This document shows, piece after piece, positions 1-8,061 of a stretch of 11,818 nt of DNA (position 1 is the first letter of the stretch; each line of letters begins with the position of its first letter). The stretch is from Bacillota bacterium (lineage in GTDB: Bacteria > Bacillota > Clostridia > Oscillospirales > Oscillospiraceae). The notes below the pieces were generated by a model. That model did not search any database. It was not told the origin of the DNA and worked only from the letters and a program-made list of their open reading frames with translations. Where the stretch lies: assembly GCA_017861415.1 (NCBI GenBank), contig JAGFXS010000036.1:1-11818 (forward strand). Reading direction: 5' to 3'. The translations under genes were made by a program, and so were the position numbers.

Positions 1-2156
1 CGCTCACCCACATGGCTCTTTACATTGCTTTCCACAAAGTTACGGAGCATGGACCGGATATTTTCCTTCATGTCCTCTCCGTCTAAAACCTGGCGGCGCT
101 GCTTGTAGATGATTTCTCTCTGGGCGTTCATCACGTCGTCGTATTCCAGCACGCTCTTACGGGACTGGAAATGGCGGGATTCCACCCGCTTTTGGGCGTT
201 TTCGATGGCGTTGGAGAGCATTTTTGCGTCGATGGGGGTGTCGTCATCGATTTTAAGGGTTTCCATCATGTTTTGAACCCGTTCAGAGCCGAACAGGCGC
301 ATGATGTCGTCCTCCAGAGAGAGGAAGAAGCGGGTTTCGCCGGGGTCACCCTGACGACCGGAACGCCCGCGGAGCTGATTGTCAATCCGGCGAGATTCGT
401 GACGCTCGGTGCCCAAGATGAAAAGACCCCCGGCATCCTTCACTTGTTGAGTTTCCTTGGCAAGCTGCTCTTTGTGCTTGGCCTCAGCCTCGGCGTACAT
501 GTGCCGTGCCTCCAGGATTTCCTGGTTATCCGTTTCAGCAAATCCGGTGGCCTCCACAATAAGTTCCTCGGTGAGGCCGGCGCGGCGCAGGTCGCTCTTG
601 GCCAAGTATTCGGCGTTGCCCCCCAGCATAATATCGGTACCACGGCCAGCCATGTTGGTGGCCACGGTGACGGCACCGAACTTACCGGCCTGGGCTACGA
701 TTTCAGCTTCCCGTTCGTGGTTCTTGGCGTTTAAGACGTTGTGGCGGATGCCTTCCTTCTGGAGCATCTTGGAGATCAGCTCTGAGCGCTCAATTGAAAC
801 AGTACCAACCAGTACTGGTTGCCCCTTTTCGTGACACTCGGCGATTTGGCGGATAATGGCCCGGAACTTGCCCTTTTCGTTTTTGTAGACCACATCGGGG
901 TGATCCTTACGGGCGATGGAACGGTTCGTGGGGATCTCTACGATATCTAGAGAATAGGTGTGTCCAAATTCTTCTTCCTCGGTCATAGCGGTGCCGGTCA
1001 TGCCGGAGAGCTTTTCGTAGAGGCGGAAGTAGTTTTGGAAGGTGATGGTGGCCAGGGTTTTGGATTCCCGGGCTACGGTGACTCGCTCCTTGGCCTCGAT
1101 GGCCTGGTGAAGGCCCTCGTTGTACCGTCTGCCGTACATGAGTCGGCCGGTGTATTCGTCGACGATGATGACCTCGTCGTCTTTTACCACATAGTCGATG
1201 TCCCGCTTCATCAGGCCTCTGGCTCGGATGGCCTGGTTGATGTGATGAGAGAGGGTAGTGTTCTCGGCATCAGCGAGGTTTTCCACGTTGAAATGCTGCT
1301 CTGCTTTGGCGACACCTCGTTCGGTAAGGGTGACGGTACGGGATTTTTCGTCGGTGACGTAGTCAGCATCGATGCTGGTGTCTTCCTCTTCCTTGGCGTC
1401 CACCGATGCTACCTTCAAACCCTTTAGCTTGGCAACGAAGTTATCAACGATGGTATAGAGCTCGGTGGACTTGTCCCCTTGACCGGAAATGATAAGGGGG
1501 GTTCTGGCCTCGTCGATGAGGATGGAGTCCACCTCGTCCACGATGGCGAAAACGTGGCCCCGCTGGGTCATTTCGTTCTTATAGATGGCCATGTTGTCCC
1601 GGAGATAGTCGAAGCCGTACTCGTTATTGGTGCCGTAGGTGATGTCAGCGGCGTATGCGGCATGCTTTTCCTGAGGTGTTTGCCCATGAATGACGAGGCC
1701 TACCGTGAGGCCCAGATAGCGATAGACCTTGCCCATCCACTCACTATCGCGCTTTGCCAGGTAATCGTTCACGGTGACCACATGGACACCCTGCCCGGAG
1801 ATGGCGTTGAGATAGGCCGGGAGGGTTGCCACCAGTGTTTTACCTTCACCGGTCTTCATTTCAGCGATACGGCCCTGATGGAGGATGATGCCGCCGATGA
1901 GCTGCACGCGATAGGGCCGCAGACCTAGCACCCGGTCGGCTGCCTCCCGGGCGGTGGCAAAAGCCTCCGGCAGGAGGCTGTCCAGAGACTCACCGTCGGC
2001 AAAGCGGGCTTTGAACTCCACTGTTTTGGCCTGCAGCTGCGCATCGGAGAGGGCGCGATAGTCCGCCTCCAAAGCCTCAATTTTCCGAACCAGCGGATCA
2101 ATGGCCTTGACCTCGCGGGTGGAGTTTGTCCCAAAGAGCTTTCTAATAATACCCAT
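1..2156 (-). CDS. secA: Preprotein translocase ATPase SecA (3' end outside window)
   Basis: SecA is the cytosolic ATPase motor that pushes unfolded preproteins through SecYEG. The reading frame is open from an ATG at 2156 to the left edge (718 complete codons), so only the C-terminal part is missing. Visible landmarks lie where the family has them: Walker A GEGKT at residues 103-107, Walker B DEVD at 207-210 followed by [11 protein letters not shown], the [13 protein letters not shown] segment, NMAGRGTD at 501-508, and [12 protein letters not shown] from about residue 595 in the second nucleotide-binding domain. The preprotein-binding region lies between. The start MGIIRKLFG is typical; a GAAGGGA ribosome site sits rather far upstream (about 12 bases). 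Whether the protein ends in the zinc-binding tail cannot be seen. The gene is divergent from rlmD. I see no internal stop or frameshift. Confidence 0.98.
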   Translation of the reverse strand, partial: MGIIRKLFGTNSTREVKAIDPLVRKIEALEADYRALSDAQLQAKTVEFKARFADGESLDSLLPEAFATAREAADRVLGLRPYRVQLIGGIILHQGRIAEMKTGEGKTLVATLPAYLNAISGQGVHVVTVNDYLAKRDSEWMGKVYRYLGLTVGLVIHGQTPQEKHAAYAADITYGTNNEYGFDYLRDNMAIYKNEMTQRGHVFAIVDEVDSILIDEARTPLIISGQGDKSTELYTIVDNFVAKLKGLKVASVDAKEEEDTSIDADYVTDEKSRTVTLTERGVAKAEQHFNVENLADAENTTLSHHINQAIRARGLMKRDIDYVVKDDEVIIVDEYTGRLMYGRRYNEGLHQAIEAKERVTVARESKTLATITFQNYFRLYEKLSGMTGTAMTEEEEFGHTYSLDIVEIPTNRSIARKDHPDVVYKNEKGKFRAIIRQIAECHEKGQPVLVGTVSIERSELISKMLQKEGIRHNVLNAKNHEREAEIVAQAGKFGAVTVATNMAGRGTDIMLGGNAEYLAKSDLRRAGLTEELIVEATGFAETDNQEILEARHMYAEAEAKHKEQLAKETQQVKDAGGLFILGTERHESRRIDNQLRGRSGRQGDPGETRFFLSLEDDIMRLFGSERVQNMMETLKIDDDTPIDAKMLSNAIENAQKRVESRHFQSRKSVLEYDDVMNAQREIIYKQRRQVLDGEDMKENIRSMLRNFVESNVKSHVGE

Positions 2157-2236
2157 AGCCGGATAAATCCCTTCTTCCCTATACCAGTATGGAGGCAGTC
2201 ACCTGCCGCCATAGTCTGGCACAAAAATCATCCAAT

Positions 2237-2265
2237 AGTATACCACAGTGTCTTCTCGGATAAAA
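2237..2265 (-). promoter_or_regulatory. Predicted extended -10 promoter of secA
   Basis: On the minus strand the -10 is TATACT (2242-2237), preceded by TGG to give an extended TGnTATACT element. A weak -35 TTTTAT lies 17 bases upstream (2265-2260). The extended -10 could compensate for the poor -35. The start point would be near 2230, leaving a leader of about 70 bases. Pattern-based only. Confidence 0.5.
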
Positions 2266-2311
2266 GGACAAATTGTGAACACCGTAGAAAAACACACCGA
2301 ATGATACCCTG

Positions 2312-2341
2312 TTCAACAGAAAAAAATTATGATATTATATA
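2312..2341 (+). promoter_or_regulatory. Possible promoter of rlmD
   Basis: The 50 bases before rlmD are very AT-rich. A TTCAAC (2312-2317) precedes overlapping -10 candidates: TATTAT (2333-2338, spacer 15) and TATATA (2336-2341, spacer 18). The exact -10 is uncertain. It lies back to back with the secA promoter in a 225-base divergent gap that holds nothing else I recognise. Confidence 0.35.
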
Positions 2342-2381
2342 AAAACAAAAAAGTGATAGATGATAACGGCGAGGGAACTTT

Positions 2382-3737
2382 ATGAAAGAACCGAAAAAGA
2401 ATATGGTTGTGACGCTGACCATGACTGGTTACGCCAGCGATGGAGCGGGGGTATCCCGATTGGAAGACGGCCGGGTAGTGTTTGTGAAGGGGGCTCTTCG
2501 GGGCGAGGTATGTAGGGTTCAGCTGCTAAAGGTGGGAAAATCTTCCGCCTGGGGCAGGGTGGAGGAGGTTATGGAGCCGTCCCCGGAGCGCCGTGTGCCT
2601 GACTGCCCCTACTATCCCCAGTGCGGGGGCTGCCAGCTTCGGCATATGAGCTATGAGGAGGAACTGTCCTTTAAGCAAGATCGGGTGCAGGAGGCCCTTC
2701 GCCGGATTGGCGGTGCGGAGACAGCGGTTTCCGTCATCCATGGCGCCCCTGAGGTGCTGCGGTATCGGAACAAGATTCAGTTTCCCGTGGGAGATGGAGG
2801 CATTGGCTTTTACCGAGCTAGGAGCCATCAGGTGATTGATGCGGCGGACTGTCTTCTCCAGCCAATGGAGGCTACCCGTCTGCGGAATGCGGTGAAGGTT
2901 TGGGTGGAGCGATATCAAGTGTCCTCTTATGACGAGCGGCAGCACCAGGGACTATTGCGTCACGTGTATGTGCGGACCAGCCGGATGGGAGAATCCCTGT
3001 GCGCTCTGGTGGTAAACGGGCGGGAGATTCCTCATCAAGGGGAGCTGCTTGCCTTGCTGCAACAGGCAGAGCCAAAGCTTGTGGGGGTAGTGCTGGCAGT
3101 GAATCGGGAACGCACCAACGTGATTCTTGGGAAGGAGTACCGCACTCTTTGGGGACAGGATTTTCTGGAGGATGTTCTTTGCGGTTTCACATTCCGCCTG
3201 TCGGTGCCGTCTTTTTATCAGGTGAACAGGGAGCAGACCCAGGTATTGTACAGCCGCGCACTGGAATTTGCGGGGCTGACGGGAAGCGAGACAGTCCTGG
3301 ATCTTTATTGTGGCATCGGGACCATTACCTCGGTGATGGCACAGAAGGCAAAGCGAGTGATTGGAGCAGAGGTAGTGCCCCAGGCGGTTGAGGATGCCAG
3401 GGAAAATGCCCTGCGAAATGGTCTTGACAATGTAGAGTTTCTCTGCGGCGATGCAGGGGAGGCTGCACGGGAACTGGCGGAGCGTGGTCTGCAGCCCCAT
3501 GTGGTTTGTGTGGATCCACCCCGAAAGGGCCTGTCCCCAATGGTAATTGAAGCCATTATTCAAATGGCGCCGGAGCGGGTGGTCTATGTTTCCTGTGATC
3601 CGGGTACCTTGGGGCGTGATGTGAAGCTATTTTCAGAACGTGGATATACCCTTCAAAGGGCGGAGGCCTGCGATTTGTTCCCCAGAACCAATCATGTTGA
3701 GGCGTGCGTACTTTTGTCCCACAAATGTCTTGAATGA
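2382..3737 (+). CDS. rlmD: 23S rRNA (uracil-C5)-methyltransferase, RlmD/RlmCD type
   Basis: This SAM-dependent enzyme makes 5-methyluridine in 23S rRNA (U1939 by RlmD in E. coli; Gram-positive RlmCD also methylates U747). The 451-residue protein has the full family layout. An N-terminal TRAM-type RNA-binding domain spans about residues 7-65. The cysteines for a 4Fe-4S cluster are C75, C81, C84 and C157. The SAM-binding loop is DLYCGIGT (307-314), followed by VDPPRKG (377-383). The catalytic nucleophile is C405 in VSCDP and the general base is E440 in NHVE. The ATG is set by GAGGGA six bases upstream. Length and key residues are complete, so it should be active. Which uridine or uridines it methylates cannot be told from sequence alone. 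It appears to be a single-gene unit. Confidence 0.95.
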   Translation: MKEPKKNMVVTLTMTGYASDGAGVSRLEDGRVVFVKGALRGEVCRVQLLKVGKSSAWGRVEEVMEPSPERRVPDCPYYPQCGGCQLRHMSYEEELSFKQDRVQEALRRIGGAETAVSVIHGAPEVLRYRNKIQFPVGDGGIGFYRARSHQVIDAADCLLQPMEATRLRNAVKVWVERYQVSSYDERQHQGLLRHVYVRTSRMGESLCALVVNGREIPHQGELLALLQQAEPKLVGVVLAVNRERTNVILGKEYRTLWGQDFLEDVLCGFTFRLSVPSFYQVNREQTQVLYSRALEFAGLTGSETVLDLYCGIGTITSVMAQKAKRVIGAEVVPQAVEDARENALRNGLDNVEFLCGDAGEAARELAERGLQPHVVCVDPPRKGLSPMVIEAIIQMAPERVVYVSCDPGTLGRDVKLFSERGYTLQRAEACDLFPRTNHVEACVLLSHKCLE

Positions 3738-3836
3738 CAAATAAAAATAGAACTACACAATTAAATATACTATCTTGTAGCAGCTCATTAATTTCGGTAT
3801 ACTTGAGTTGAGAAGCTGATCTAAACAGTAAAGGCC

Positions 3837-3869
3837 AGGCATCCTGCGTTATTATTTCGTAGGGTGTCT
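3837..3869 (+). terminator. Probable intrinsic terminator after rlmD
   Basis: A 12-base-pair stem with three G-U wobbles pairs 3837-3848 with 3858-3869 around a 9-base AT loop. It is followed by a T-rich but interrupted stretch (TGTTCGTTCTATGTTCTTATT region). It lies 100 bases past the rlmD stop. The wobbles and imperfect T-tract keep the confidence moderate. Confidence 0.5.
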
Positions 3870-3879
3870 TGTTCGTTCT

Positions 3880-4071
3880 ATGTTCTTATTCACCCCTATC
3901 CACACTCACGTCAGGTTTGAATTTCACCGTAAAGATGTTGTTCTAAAGGGTGATAAGGACGGCTTCCTTGCTGCCCAGCGTCTAATTAATAGCGGTAACC
4001 AGTATTTGTTCGATGGTGAAATTCCATCCAGATGCAGGAGGTGCTAATCCGACGCCGCAAGGTGTTTTCCT
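3880..4071 (+). pseudogene. Unidentified coding-like stretch, possible gene relic
   Basis: A 55-codon open frame runs from ATG 3880 to TAA 4047. Its peptide includes FEFHRKDVVLKGDKDGF and then FLAAQRLINSGNQYLFDGEI, which reads like folded-protein sequence, not random frame. A second frame overlaps its end (4032-4073) and gives MQEVLIRRRKVFS and a double stop, as if one frameshift split a C-terminal fragment. I see no convincing ribosome site before 3880 and do not recognise the family. The surrounding gap (3738-4184) is clearly richer in AT than the neighbouring genes. It could equally be a chance open frame. Confidence 0.2.
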
Positions 4072-4092
4072 AATAATCTGGCTTGATAGACT

Positions 4093-4130
4093 TTGAAAAT
4101 AAGTATAAGAAAAAATATTTTTGTTATAAA
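4093..4130 (+). promoter_or_regulatory. Predicted promoter of the binding protein / cyclase unit
   Basis: TTGAAA (4093-4098) and TATTTT (4116-4121) are spaced by 17 bases. An alternative extended -10, TGTTATAAA, follows at 4122-4130. Either would leave a leader of about 130 bases before the gene at 4266. That leader contains a small hairpin (GGATTG 4211-4216 with CAATCC 4225-4230) but nothing I can match to a known riboswitch. Confidence 0.5.
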
Positions 4131-4265
4131 GTGTTTATAGAAACTAGTCGAAATATATTAAGAAGGTATTTTGTGGGATGAGAGATGGGCTGGATGGTTA
4201 CAAAAAGGCGGGATTGCCCTGACCCAATCCAAAGAACCCAAAACAGACATTCAGGAGAGATGGTT

Positions 4266-5693
4266 ATGAAAAAGTGGATTTCCATGTTGATACTGCTGAT
4301 GCTCCTTTTGATGCTGGCTGCCTGTACGACCTCCACCGCATCAGATCCTTTGGATCCGGACAAACCTATTACCGTGACAGTTTGGCATTATTATAATGGA
4401 AATGTGAAGGAATCCTTTGACGCCCTTGTGGCGGAGTTTAATGAGACAGTCGGCGTAGAGCGGGGGGTGGTGGTAGACGCCAAAAGCCAGGGAGATGTGA
4501 GCCAGTTGGCTACCGCCGTTTTTGATGCTGCCAACGAATCTATCGGCTCATCTCCCATGCCGGATATTTTTGCCTCCTATGCAGATAATGCTCTTCGGGT
4601 AAACCAGCTTGTGGGACTGGTAAGCATGGACCAGTACTTCACCGAAGAGGAGATTAGTGCCTTCAGAAAGGAATTTCTGGAGGAGGGTAAATTTACGGAT
4701 GGGGAACAGTATTACATTGTTCCCATTGCGAAATCCTTTGAAAACCTCTATGTCAACAAAACATATTGGGAGCCCTTTGCGCAGGAGCACGGTTACACCA
4801 ACGAAGATCTGGCCACATGGGAAGGACTAAATGAAGTGGCGAAAGCTTACTATGAAGAAACCGGAAGAAGCTTTTTTGGACTGGATGCCAACGCCAACTA
4901 TATGCTGGTAGCCAATATGCAGCTGGGAACCGAGCTTTACGATTACGCAAAAGACGGCACCGCAACCCTGAATTTCACAAAAGAAAATGCGCGGATGATC
5001 TGGGAGTATTTCTACAAGCCCTATATCAACGGATATTTTATGAAATCCGGACGGTTTAGCTCTGACGATGCAAAGACGGGATCCGTTTTGTCATATACCG
5101 GCTCTACCGCGGGAGCGGCATATTTCCCAGTAAACGTAGCCTTTGAAGATGGGGAAATGATCAATGTCGAGCCACTGGTGCTGCCTTATCCGTACTTTCG
5201 AGACGGTTCTGCAGTGGCCATTCAGCAGGGGGCGGGTATGTGTGTGGCCCAGAGTGACGAGGCACATGAATATGCGGCGATGCTCTTCCTGAAGTGGTTT
5301 ACAGACATACCGCAGAATTTGCAATTTGCTATCAACACAGGCTATTTCCCGGTGAAAAATGAAGCCCTAGACCCCCAAAAAATGCTTGACCGTCTTTCAG
5401 CCAACGATGTCCAGTTGGAGGCCATTGTGGAATCCATCAAAGCAAGCAATATTATGTTCGAAAACTATACGCTGTACAACAGCAAACCCTTTGAAGGCAG
5501 CTATGAAATGAGAAGTCTGCTGGATACGAACCTGATCACCAAGATTAATCAAGACTTGGCCACACTACAAGAAAAAGTCGCACAGGGAGCGGACCGCGGG
5601 AAACTGATTTCGCAGCTGAGCTCAGACGCATCTTTTGAACAGTGGTATTCCGAAATGATCAATGAGGCGGGGTTCATTCTTGATAAAAAATAG
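4266..5693 (+). CDS. Extracellular solute-binding lipoprotein (ABC sugar-type family 1)
   Basis: This is a ligand-binding protein of the UgpB/MalE-like family that captures a small solute, probably a sugar or polyol, outside the membrane. I place the start at 4266, not at the longer in-frame ATG 4185: AGGAG (4253-4257) lies 8 bases before it, and the protein then opens directly with a lipoprotein signal (MKKW, a hydrophobic run, lipobox LAAC with the acylated cysteine at residue 20). The mature part has the family pattern: VTVWHYYNG near 37-45, PDIFASYADNA near 99-109, and the late FLKWFTD (341-347) and TGYFPV (358-363) segments. It is 475 residues long, normal for the family. No permease or ATPase gene is near; the only partner is the cyclase 12 bases downstream. 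It may therefore deliver ligand to a sensor instead of, or as well as, an unlinked transporter. The substrate is unknown. Confidence 0.85.
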   Translation: MKKWISMLILLMLLLMLAACTTSTASDPLDPDKPITVTVWHYYNGNVKESFDALVAEFNETVGVERGVVVDAKSQGDVSQLATAVFDAANESIGSSPMPDIFASYADNALRVNQLVGLVSMDQYFTEEEISAFRKEFLEEGKFTDGEQYYIVPIAKSFENLYVNKTYWEPFAQEHGYTNEDLATWEGLNEVAKAYYEETGRSFFGLDANANYMLVANMQLGTELYDYAKDGTATLNFTKENARMIWEYFYKPYINGYFMKSGRFSSDDAKTGSVLSYTGSTAGAAYFPVNVAFEDGEMINVEPLVLPYPYFRDGSAVAIQQGAGMCVAQSDEAHEYAAMLFLKWFTDIPQNLQFAINTGYFPVKNEALDPQKMLDRLSANDVQLEAIVESIKASNIMFENYTLYNSKPFEGSYEMRSLLDTNLITKINQDLATLQEKVAQGADRGKLISQLSSDASFEQWYSEMINEAGFILDKK

Positions 5694-5705
5694 TGAGGAA
5701 ACACC

Positions 5706-7832
5706 ATGGGAAGTCATAAGTACAGTTCAACTTCCATTGTTTACAGGTTGACCAGTCTAATATTGGTTATCGTTATACTGCAGACCTTTCTTTTTGTGGC
5801 GTTTCTGATTGGCGGCGGTGTGATTGACAAAGCCAGGAACACGGCCTATCAGCTGTTTCATGAAAAAGTAGACAACCGAAAAGATTATCTGCAACGTGAA
5901 ATGAAGAACAATTGGACCAATTTTGATCCGTACGTCTCCAACATCTCTAAATTATTAAATCCCCAGAATTCCCTTCAAGATTCAGACGCGTTTTTTGATG
6001 CGGCGGTATTGGAGTTGATTCCCATGCTCAGAACCACTGAAGCAACGGGGGCTTATATCATTCTACACGGAGAGGGCAACGGCGCGCCTGAGCTTCCCGC
6101 TTTGTATCTGAGGGACTATGATCCCATTATGAACTCCTACAGCAACGACGATATTTATATGATCTACGGCCCACCGGATCTGGCGAAGTCTTTGAAAATA
6201 CCCTTGGATCAGGCTTGGCGGTATAATTTTGAACTATCGGAAGAAAACAAGGATTTTTTTGTCAAGCCGCATAACAATGCCGCCATAACCAGCGAAGCTT
6301 CTCTGCTGGGTTATTGGAGTAAGCCCTTCACGCTGCAGCAAGGAGATGTACCCGTCGTGACATACTCCATTCCCCTCTTCGACAGCGGAGGGATTCTACG
6401 GGGTGTCATTGGTATTGAAATTACCCTGAGCTATCTGGACAAGCAGTTTCCCGCCAATGAATTGCAGCCCAAGGACTCTTTGGGGTACCTGATCGGCTAT
6501 AGCGAAGAGGGGAAGGAGAATCTGACGCCCATTGTCATGGGGGGGGCCCTTCAGCGGCGCATGATTAGTGAAGAACAGAATTTGGAGCTCACTCCCGTGG
6601 ACGAGGGAAAGAATATTTACCTGATTAATAACCATAACGGCAAGGAAGAACTGTATGCTGCGGTGGAAAAAGTGGGTTTATATCAATATCGCACGCCCTT
6701 TGAGAAAGAGCAGTGGTATCTGGTGGGTATCATGCGGGGGGATTATTTACTCAGTGACGCCCACAGTATTATGAAGATATTGCGCATCTCCTTTTTGCTG
6801 GCCCTGTGTTTGGGTGTGACTAGTGCCATCCTGATCAGCATACAAATGAGTAGGCCGATCGTTAAGCTGGCACGCCAAGTGAACGACAGCAATCAACAGA
6901 AAACATTCCGTTTGAATCCCACCGGACTCATTGAACTGGATGAACTGTCCCGGGCCATTGAACTTGCTAATAGGCGAACATTGGAATCGGCATCGAGGCT
7001 AGCCAAAATTGTGGAGCTGCTTGGGCTGCCCATTGGTGCCTATGAAATCAACCACGAGACGGGAACCGTGTTTGTTACCCACAATTTCTCCGCCGTCATT
7101 GGCTGGAAAGAAGACAGTTCAGCGACAGAGATGAATGCTGCGGAATTTGTCGCCATGCTGGAGGAGACGCTGCAGGCTCCTGTTCCCGATGAAACCGATG
7201 TCTACGAGGTAGACCCCGGGAGCAGTCGCTGGGTCCGTTTCAAACAGACTGCCCAGGCGGGTGCCACCATCGGTGTCGTGCTGGATGTCACCGACGAGAT
7301 TCTTGGGAAGAAACGAATTATGCGGGAGCGAGATCATGATCCCTTAACGTTGCTGCTCAATCGAAAGGGATTCCAGAGCGCTTTTGATAATTGGAAAAAG
7401 CGGCGATTGCCCACAGACTGCGCTGCGCTGGTAATGTTGGATTTGGATGACCTTAAGTCCATCAATGATACCTATGGACACAAGTGGGGAGATCAGTACA
7501 TTATCACCGCGGTGGAACAATTGAAGCGTATGGAGGCGCAAAACCACGCCTTCCTGGGGCGGAGATCCGGTGACGAATTTGTCCTGCTGCTTCACAGCTA
7601 TGAACGCAAGGATGAAATCCGAGCCTGCCTAGATTGTTTCTATCATGACTTGAAGGCACAGCAGATGACATTCCCTGACGGGACAGATAAACCTGTGGGG
7701 ATATCGGCGGGGGTTATGTGGATAGAGGGGGACACGTTCTCCTACGATGAACTGCTCCATTTTGCCGACGAGGCCATGTACGATGCCAAACGGAATCATA
7801 AAGGTACCTATATTGAAAACAATAAGGTCTAG
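5706..7832 (+). CDS. Membrane sensor diguanylate cyclase (dCache-HAMP-PAS-GGDEF)
   Basis: A 708-residue transmembrane protein predicted to turn two GTP into c-di-GMP when an outside signal is sensed. TM1 is about residues 14-38. An extracellular dCache-like domain spans about 40-355 and includes the typical VVTYSIPLFDSGGILRGVIG region. TM2 is about 359-380, then a HAMP-like linker (SRPIVKLARQV), a PAS-like domain (about 435-535), and a GGDEF domain from DPLTLLLNR (545-553) to the end. The metal and substrate residues are in place: LDLDDLKSIND (578-588, first Asp579), GHKWGD (591-596) and the active-site loop SGDEF (621-625). Its first glycine is replaced by serine, a variant compatible with activity. 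The usual inhibitory RxxD site is absent: the expected position reads QNHA (612-615). The ribosome site TGAGGAA immediately follows the stop of the binding protein, so the two are almost certainly cotranscribed. Confidence 0.93.
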   Translation: MGSHKYSSTSIVYRLTSLILVIVILQTFLFVAFLIGGGVIDKARNTAYQLFHEKVDNRKDYLQREMKNNWTNFDPYVSNISKLLNPQNSLQDSDAFFDAAVLELIPMLRTTEATGAYIILHGEGNGAPELPALYLRDYDPIMNSYSNDDIYMIYGPPDLAKSLKIPLDQAWRYNFELSEENKDFFVKPHNNAAITSEASLLGYWSKPFTLQQGDVPVVTYSIPLFDSGGILRGVIGIEITLSYLDKQFPANELQPKDSLGYLIGYSEEGKENLTPIVMGGALQRRMISEEQNLELTPVDEGKNIYLINNHNGKEELYAAVEKVGLYQYRTPFEKEQWYLVGIMRGDYLLSDAHSIMKILRISFLLALCLGVTSAILISIQMSRPIVKLARQVNDSNQQKTFRLNPTGLIELDELSRAIELANRRTLESASRLAKIVELLGLPIGAYEINHETGTVFVTHNFSAVIGWKEDSSATEMNAAEFVAMLEETLQAPVPDETDVYEVDPGSSRWVRFKQTAQAGATIGVVLDVTDEILGKKRIMRERDHDPLTLLLNRKGFQSAFDNWKKRRLPTDCAALVMLDLDDLKSINDTYGHKWGDQYIITAVEQLKRMEAQNHAFLGRRSGDEFVLLLHSYERKDEIRACLDCFYHDLKAQQMTFPDGTDKPVGISAGVMWIEGDTFSYDELLHFADEAMYDAKRNHKGTYIENNKV

Positions 7833-7984
7833 CCTTCGTTGAGTCTTGCGGAAATGGGGAAGATTACTTTCTCGCCGCCATTGCTTCCGGAGAAAGTCGG
7901 GATATCAGCTCACCTAGCGAGTTAACCGATGGCGCAGCTCGTTCTCGCCGAGGGTGGTGCAGTAAAAGCAAAACAAAGAAGTAA
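7826..7984 (+). other. Start-less coding-like stretch after the cyclase gene
   Basis: The 229-base gap after the cyclase contains an open frame with no start codon. Its peptide includes EDYFLAAIASGESRDI, which resembles the short 'YLAAIAG..(L)P.P.TR' motifs seen in many Firmicutes phage-related and small hypothetical proteins. The match is from memory and short. An 8-base inverted repeat (7866-7873 with 7890-7897) lies inside it. It could be a relic or chance; no other gene is visible in this gap apart from the hairpin at 7993-8027. Confidence 0.15.
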
Positions 7985-7992
7985 AATAGAAA

Positions 7993-8027
7993 GACCCGAC
8001 AGAAAGCATATGGCTTTCTGTCGGGTC
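7993..8027 (-). terminator. Strong intrinsic terminator of the 8062-8853 gene
   Basis: A perfect 15-base-pair stem (7993-8007 with 8013-8027) closes on a 5-base loop. Read on the minus strand it is followed by TTTCTATTTTAC, a usable T-tract, and lies 35 bases past the TAA of the minus-strand gene. On the plus strand the hairpin has no T-tract (AAGTTATATGG follows), so any service to the cyclase gene would be weaker. Confidence 0.85.
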
Positions 8028-8061
8028 AAGTTATATGGCGGCGGGATCTATAGGTATTGGT

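Noticed and set aside
171-1928. Several plus-strand open frames of 125-187 codons (171-734, 457-834, 960-1427, 1479-1928).
   Set aside because: They are antisense to the intact secA frame, carry no recognisable domain and have no ribosome sites that stand out.
1925-2224. Minus-strand open frame of 99 codons overlapping the secA start.
   Set aside because: It overlaps the conserved SecA N terminus in another frame and its peptide has no recognisable pattern.
2526-3563. Minus-strand open frames of up to 203 codons inside rlmD.
   Set aside because: They are shadows of a complete, motif-rich rlmD frame.
4185-4265. Upstream in-frame start for the binding protein, adding 27 residues.
   Set aside because: It would put a charged stretch before the lipoprotein signal and lacks a ribosome site, while the start at 4266 has AGGAG at proper spacing and a clean signal peptide.
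4131-4265. A c-di-GMP or sugar riboswitch in the leader of the sensor unit.
   Set aside because: Only one short 6-base-pair hairpin is visible and none of the conserved riboswitch cores I know is present.
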